Source: Nissolia schottii | Taxonomy: Eukaryota > Streptophyta > Magnoliopsida > Fabales > Fabaceae | NCBI GenBank assembly: GCA_003254905.1 | Contig: QANU01074999.1 | Location: 125,533 to 189,532, forward strand | Direction of reading: 5' to 3' | DNA length: 64,000 nt | Shown here: positions 58,918 through 64,000 of the stretch, piece by piece | How the letters are laid out: the number at the start of each line of letters is the position of its first letter | How positions within the stretch are numbered: the first letter of the stretch is position 1 | The notes under the pieces: generated by a model | What the model was told of the DNA's origin: nothing | The model's input: the letters and a program-made list of their open reading frames with translations, nothing else | Database searches by the model: none | Position numbers and translations under genes: made by a program

Positions 58918-61900
58918 TGAATAGCGAAGATTAATTGGAATGAAAATGCTTGAGGACTTAAGACTCCTCAACCTCTGAAAATATACTAATAATAACAAGG
59001 TAATAATTGCTTATAAAAAGAAACAATCTTTGATATTTACAAATATTAACATGATCCTAATAAATCTGAACAGAATCAGGATAAATCTTAACATGTTCTA
59101 AACACTCCCCCTCAAGCTGGTGCATACAAATTATATGCACCTAGTTTGTCACATATATAATCACTTTAAGGACCTCTAAGAGACTTGGTGAAAATATCTA
59201 TCAATTGATCATTGGAGTTAACAAACTCAGTGACAATCTCCTTAGATAGAATTTTCTCCCTTATGAAGCGACATCAACTTCTATGTGTTTAGTTCTCTCA
59301 TGAAACACAATAATAGAAGAAATATGAAATTCTGCTTGGCTGTCACAATATATTTCATCTGTGCAATTGTCCCAAACTTCAACTCTAGAAGTAACTTTTA
59401 ATCCATATTAATTCGCAAGTGGCCACTGCCATGGACTGATGCTCAGTCTCTACACTAAACCAAGTGACAACATTCTGCTTCTTGCTCTTCCAAGATACAA
59501 GATTTTCACCAATAAAGACACAATACCCAAGGTAGATTGTCTATCAATAGGAGAACCTGCCCAATCTACATCACAATAATCGATAACTTGGGTATTACCT
59601 TTATCTTCATACAACAATCATTGGTTTGGTGTCTTCTTTATATATCTCAAAATTCGCATCACCACAACCCAATGATCATTACATGGGGACTGCATAAGCT
59701 GACTCATCACACTCACTAAATAAGAGATATAAGGTCTAGTAGTGAGATAGTTTAGCTTCCATACAAGTCTCTGATATCTACTTGGATCGGGAGAAGACTC
59801 ATTAATTTGACAACAATTTATTGTTTGGATCCATAGGACTGTCAATTAATTGGTTTACAATTCAACATCTCTATCTCTTCCAATATATCAAGAGCATACA
59901 TCCTTTGTGATATAACGACTCCACCCTTGGATTGAGCCACCTCAATACCAAGTACTTGAGTTTACACAAATCCTTAGTCTGGCAGTAATGCAATAAATGT
60001 TTCATCAATCGAGATATCCCTTCATGATCACTACCAATAATGACTATGTCATCCACATAGATCACCAAGTAAATACATTAACTAGGTAAAGTATGCCGAT
60101 AGAACACTAAATGATTTGCTTTGCTTTGTTTCAAGCCAAACTCTTGAACGATAGTACTGAACTTGTCAAACCAAGCTCTTGGTGATATCTTCAGACCATA
60201 CAATGAATGTCTTAGTTTGTACACCAATCCTGAATCCCCTTAAGCAACAAATCTAGGTGGTTGCTCCATGTATATTTCTTCTTCAAGGTCCCATGAAGGA
60301 AGGCATTATTAATATCAAGCTAAAATAGTGGCCAATGATTTATGGCTGCCATGGCAAGGAAAATACGAACACAAGTCATTTTAGAAACTGGAGAAAAGGT
60401 ATCATTGTAGTCAAGATCATAGGTTTGAGTATACCCCAGTGCAACCAAGCGAGATTTAAAACGGTCAATGTTCCCATTAGAGCCCACTTTGACTGCATAT
60501 ATTCGACATCCAACAATAGTTTTCTCAGGAGGAAGTGGAACCAAGTTCTAAGTACCACTATGCTCAAGGGCAAGCATCTTGTCAATCATAGCATGTCTCT
60601 GTCCTGGATGATCGAGTGCTTCACTGACAGACCTAGGAATGGACACAAAAGACAAAGCAGAAACAAAGGAAAATATGATGGAGATAAGAGGTGAAAACTC
60701 AAAAAATTATTGATGGGTGAGGATTTTGAGTAGACTGATCAAAGAGCAATGGGTATGTCATCGCTAGAGAGTGTCAGGTTCGTAGTAGGAGAGATTGTTG
60801 CAATAGGGCATGGTTTACTGGGATGCTCTTGTACCTCAAGACCATGATTAACCTCCCTTGGACGACATTGATAGGTTTCAAGGGTTGTTCTCCCTGTCAT
60901 TGTGAGGAACTACGAGGTGTTGGTTCAACTTGTTTGTCTATAGGCCCTGCTGATGGTTCCTACAAGAGAGGACCAAAATATGGAATAGGTAGCACTCCAA
61001 AGACAACATTAGGCTCAACCTGTAGGGCGAAGTAAGGTGTTTCTTCAAACAATGTAACATCAGTAGAGGTATACAACTACCAGGTAATGAGACAATAACA
61101 TCGATGTCCCTTTTGAAACTAGAATACCCAAGAAAAAACACATTTAATAGCTAAAGCTAATAGCTTATCTTGACCTGGGGAAAGGTCATGGACAAAATAG
61201 GTACACCCAAACACATGAGAACCTAATGGATATTTAGGAAACAAGATTGAGTAAGGGACTAGGTTGTCCAAAATAGAATATGGCATATGATTGATTAAAT
61301 AACAGACAATTAAAACTACAACCCCCAAAACTTTACAAGGCATATTAGCATGCACTAATAGAGTATGTGTAGTTTCAACAAGATGACGATTTTTTCTTTC
61401 TGCAACCCTATTTTGTTGGGGAGCATGAGGGATATGTAGATTGATACCAAATGCCATGACCTTTAATGAATGAAGAAAAAAGCTTAATAGTTTTGCCAAA
61501 CTGAGTTTCAATTTCAATGAAGAAAGATGTGAATATTGAAAAAAGCTCAAAACATTCTTTCATTAAAAACAATCAAGTGCAACGAGAGAAATCATCAATA
61601 GATGTAACAAAATACCTCAGATGTGAAGAAGTACCAACACGACTAGGTTCTCAATTATCTAAGTGAATAACAAAAAAAGAAGGGACGACCAAGTTTGATT
61701 TTTGTTATGTCTTGAAAAAGAAGCCCTGGCGTGCTTCCTAAGTTGACATGACTCATAGTATAAAGATTCTAACTGGACATAAATTGGTACTATTTTTAGA
61801 AGCTTTGACAGGCTGGGATGGCCTAAATGATTATGGAGAGGATTAGGAGACGCAATAGTAACGCACACCACATGTAGAGATGAATTGAGATAGTAAAGTC

Positions 61901-63299
61901 CTCGTGACTCATGCCCTTTTTCCAATCGCCTGCCCCATACAACGATCCTAAATAATAAAAGAATTAGAATCAACGTGACAGAGCAATTAAGTGAACGAGT
62001 GATTTGACTAAGAGAAATTAAATTAAAAGGATATCCAGGTACAAATAAGATCGATTTTAAAGATATTCACTAAGTAGGTGAAACATGACCGACTCCTTTT
62101 GCAAGAACTCTAGAATCATTTGTTAAAGTGATAAATGGAGGAGAAATATGTACAAAAAGATAGGTAAAAAGGGATCGATTACCAGCTACATGATCGGAGG
62201 CACCCGAATCAATTATCCAAGGACTTGGACTATTACCAGAATGAGATATACAAATTGTGGGATTACCCGTGTGAGCAACAGTGGTGACTGGAGCTTGATT
62301 CTGCTTTGCAGCCTTCATTTGAAGGAACTCATGGAACTCTGTTTCTGAAATGGTACTAGACTGCTTGCTCGACAAATTCTCAACCTTTATTTCTTCTTGA
62401 TTTTGGCCAGTCTAAGCAATATTACCAGATTTTTATGGGAATCCATAAATTTCATAACGTGTGTCCCGAGTATGGCCTGATCGTTTGTACTAGGAACAAT
62501 AGAAATGACCTCCCCCTCGACCTTCTTGGCCTCCACGACCTCCACAACCACCACAAGACCCCGAGACGGTCACCATAGCTGATGCTTCGGTTATGTCTGA
62601 ATTGGAAGCTTTAGGTGAAGGAATCCTCAGAAAGCGAGTGATAAGATCCTCTATGATAGGAACGGTGTAACCTGCTAGAATCTGGTCTCGAATATGCTCA
62701 AAATCTGAGTGCATTGCCCGTAAAACTAACACTATATACAAATTATCAAGTTTCATTCACAATGCCTCATGGGAATCAGTCTGCAAGAACATATTTAACT
62801 CTTTGGACCAGATGACGCATCTTGAGCCTCTAGATTGAGAGAGTTTCTAATGTAGCTGACATGCTACTAAAAAGACCAAAAACCAAACAAACTAAGAATC
62901 TGGAGCACATAGAAAACAGAGATTCCAAGGGCAAGCCGTATGACCAAGAGAGGGGCCTCAAAATTAGGAAACTGACCACGGAAACGGCCTTAGGAGGCGC
63001 TGGACTACACGTGCCGACGGTGCTTGCTTCTTCTACGCGCATGGGAGGTTCTCCGACGATGGCGCTTAGCAGTCAGGCCCATCTGGAGGTTCTAAGATTG
63101 GACAAGCAGAAGAGAGTGGGTTTTATTTGGGTTGAGGCGGCTACGACAAGAAATAATGGGCCGCTGGAAAAACACTAAACCCGAGCTCTGAGTGGAGAAT
63201 AATTGGAATAAAAATGCTTATGGACTTAAGACTCCTCAACCTCTGAATGTATACTAATAATAACAAGATTACAATTGCTTATAAAAGGAAACAATCTTC
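58918..63299 (-). mobile_element. Ty1/copia fossil nested in the TIR element
   Basis: The 3' LTR is 58918-59104 (187 bases), preceded on the minus strand by the polypurine tract gagggggag. The 5' LTR at 63189-63299 is only part of an LTR. In minus order come gag with a Gly/Arg-rich knuckle region (about 62400-62860), protease with WIIDSGASDHVAGN (62070-62375) and the GAG-pre-integrase region with HNHLGHPSLSKL (61659-61973). Integrase follows (61119-61600, HAPQQNRVAERKNRHLVET), then reverse transcriptase (about 59870-60600, MVIYVDDIVIIG) and an RNase H region (about 59400-59850). It is broken in many places. The shared LTR parts differ at about 9%, so the insertion is several million years old at usual plant rates. 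Confidence 0.85.
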
Positions 63300-63460
63300 C
63301 TAATTGATCGTCAATCGGCCAACGCCGATCGCTAACCCAGCCACTATCGTTCACTAGCCAAGTCACCATCGATCGCTGGCCAAGCCACTGCCGATCACCA
63401 ACAAGCGAGCTGCCGCGATCACCGATCAGACCCCGCCAGTCACTAGTTGGACCCCGCCTA
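63300..63460. repeat. GC-rich degenerate tandem repeat
   Basis: Five or so units of about 22-24 bases built on ccgatcgctggccaagccac. Base composition is sharply richer in G+C than the surroundings. It replaces the outer part of the copia 5' LTR. Confidence 0.6.
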
Positions 63461-63634
63461 AAGCAGATAAATATGATTTCTTATCCAAAGAAAGTATTTT
63501 GTAAATGATGTAATATAATTATTTTATCCAAACTATAAATTTTTAAAATGAAGGGGAGTTCAATTGAATCATTTAAATTTTCTTACATTTTAAATTCTGA
63601 GAATTTGAAAATGCTTCATCCAAACACCACCTAA

Positions 63635-64000
63635 AGTTATGAACACAACATCTAGCTTACCGGATATTAACCAAACCTACTTTGTAGTACGCATGTTTCC
63701 CAAAAACTTAATATACAACCGACTAATGTAAAAAGGGACCTTAAACCTCAAAGAAAGATTGTCAAGAGCTAATAGCTCAATTGACATCTCCCTTGGATTT
63801 AATTGGCATTATATCCAAGCACTCATTCTCACTATCTGCTAAAGTTTAAAGGCAATTTCAATGGGTCCAAAGTGACTAGTTTGACCAAAAAAAAGACAAC
63901 TAACATCCACTAGCATAAATTGGTGATTTTTCATCAAACTTAAATGCATAGAGATATGACGGTTAAGGTCATATTAAAATGAAAATGTTATGTTAACGAA
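63635..64000. other. Right edge of window, no gene recognised
   Basis: AT-rich sequence with no element or frame that I can support. Confidence 0.4.

Larger units (their letters stand above)
58809..63631. mobile_element. PIF/Harbinger-type TIR element holding a copia insertion
   Basis: The left end is GGTTGTGTTTGGATG and the right end CATCCAAACACCACC, a 15-base inverted repeat with one mismatch. TAA lies on both sides (58806-58808 and 63632-63634), the usual PIF/Harbinger duplication. Without the copia sequence the element would be only a few hundred bases, i.e. Tourist-like MITE size. The copia fossil (58918 to about 63299) and a GC-rich repeat (63300-63460) fill the rest. Confidence 0.75.

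Noticed and set aside
1-64000. A coordinated multi-gene system beyond the MLP array
   Set aside because: Outside the MLP genes, every recognisable protein domain belongs to a transposon or retroelement fossil. No other host gene set could be supported.

Overview
This is a plant nuclear window: AT-rich, two-exon genes with canonical introns, and plant-type LTR, LINE, SINE, CACTA, hAT, Mutator and PIF/Harbinger sequences. A eudicot, most likely a legume, fits best; this rests on the look of the genes and repeats, not on a database match. No microbial genes, CRISPR array, rRNA or true tRNA gene was seen.

The host content is one tandem array of major latex protein (MLP)-like genes of the Bet v 1 superfamily, all on the minus strand. 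Five complete two-exon copies lie at 3770-5420, 12989-13899, 19812-20839, 33506-37172 and 48120-50461. Each has a phase-1 intron splitting the Asp or Glu codon that precedes Gly-Lys-Ala, and each encodes 151-158 residues. A sixth, decayed copy of a different MLP subgroup lies at about 57250-58590. Copies 2-5 have a TATA box about 85-115 bases above the ATG; in copy 1 this box is altered. Copy 3 lacks the AG at its expected splice acceptor. All five copies share a block of about 40 bases below the stop codon.

Region by region: 1-2727 is LTR-like sequence. 3424-5505 is MLP1, with a hAT-type MITE in its intron. 5506-12640 is repeat-rich spacer with a Mutator-type MITE, a CACTA remnant and a spacer repeat. 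12642-13996 is MLP2. 15451-18330 is the 5' part of a Ty3/gypsy element (LTR plus gag). 18600-19462 holds MITEs. 19689-20942 is MLP3. 22240-27260 is LTR-like sequence split by a 3054-base CACTA element with both ends and its target duplication. 28894-31560 holds a Mutator-type MITE and two SINE copies. 33371-37287 is MLP4, whose 3.2-kb intron carries three insertions. 38115-43793 is a Tat-like Ty3/gypsy fossil with a solo LTR nested in its reverse transcriptase region, followed by an inverted L1 (43790-46330). 47824-50567 is MLP5. 50850-52800 is an RTE-type LINE. 52810-55796 holds two LTRs, one inserted beside the other. 57250-58590 is the MLP pseudogene. 58809-63631 is a PIF/Harbinger-type terminal-inverted-repeat element with a copia fossil inside it.

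The MLP genes probably form one locally duplicated family of small ligand-binding or defence-associated cytosolic proteins; nothing here links them into a pathway with other genes. Three single N bases occur, and two of them sit between near-identical duplicated stretches, which suggests assembly joins. I did not find a convincing undescribed biological system. The most informative signals are the MLP array's recombination history, its shared 3' block, the splice-site change in MLP3, and the nested transposons.
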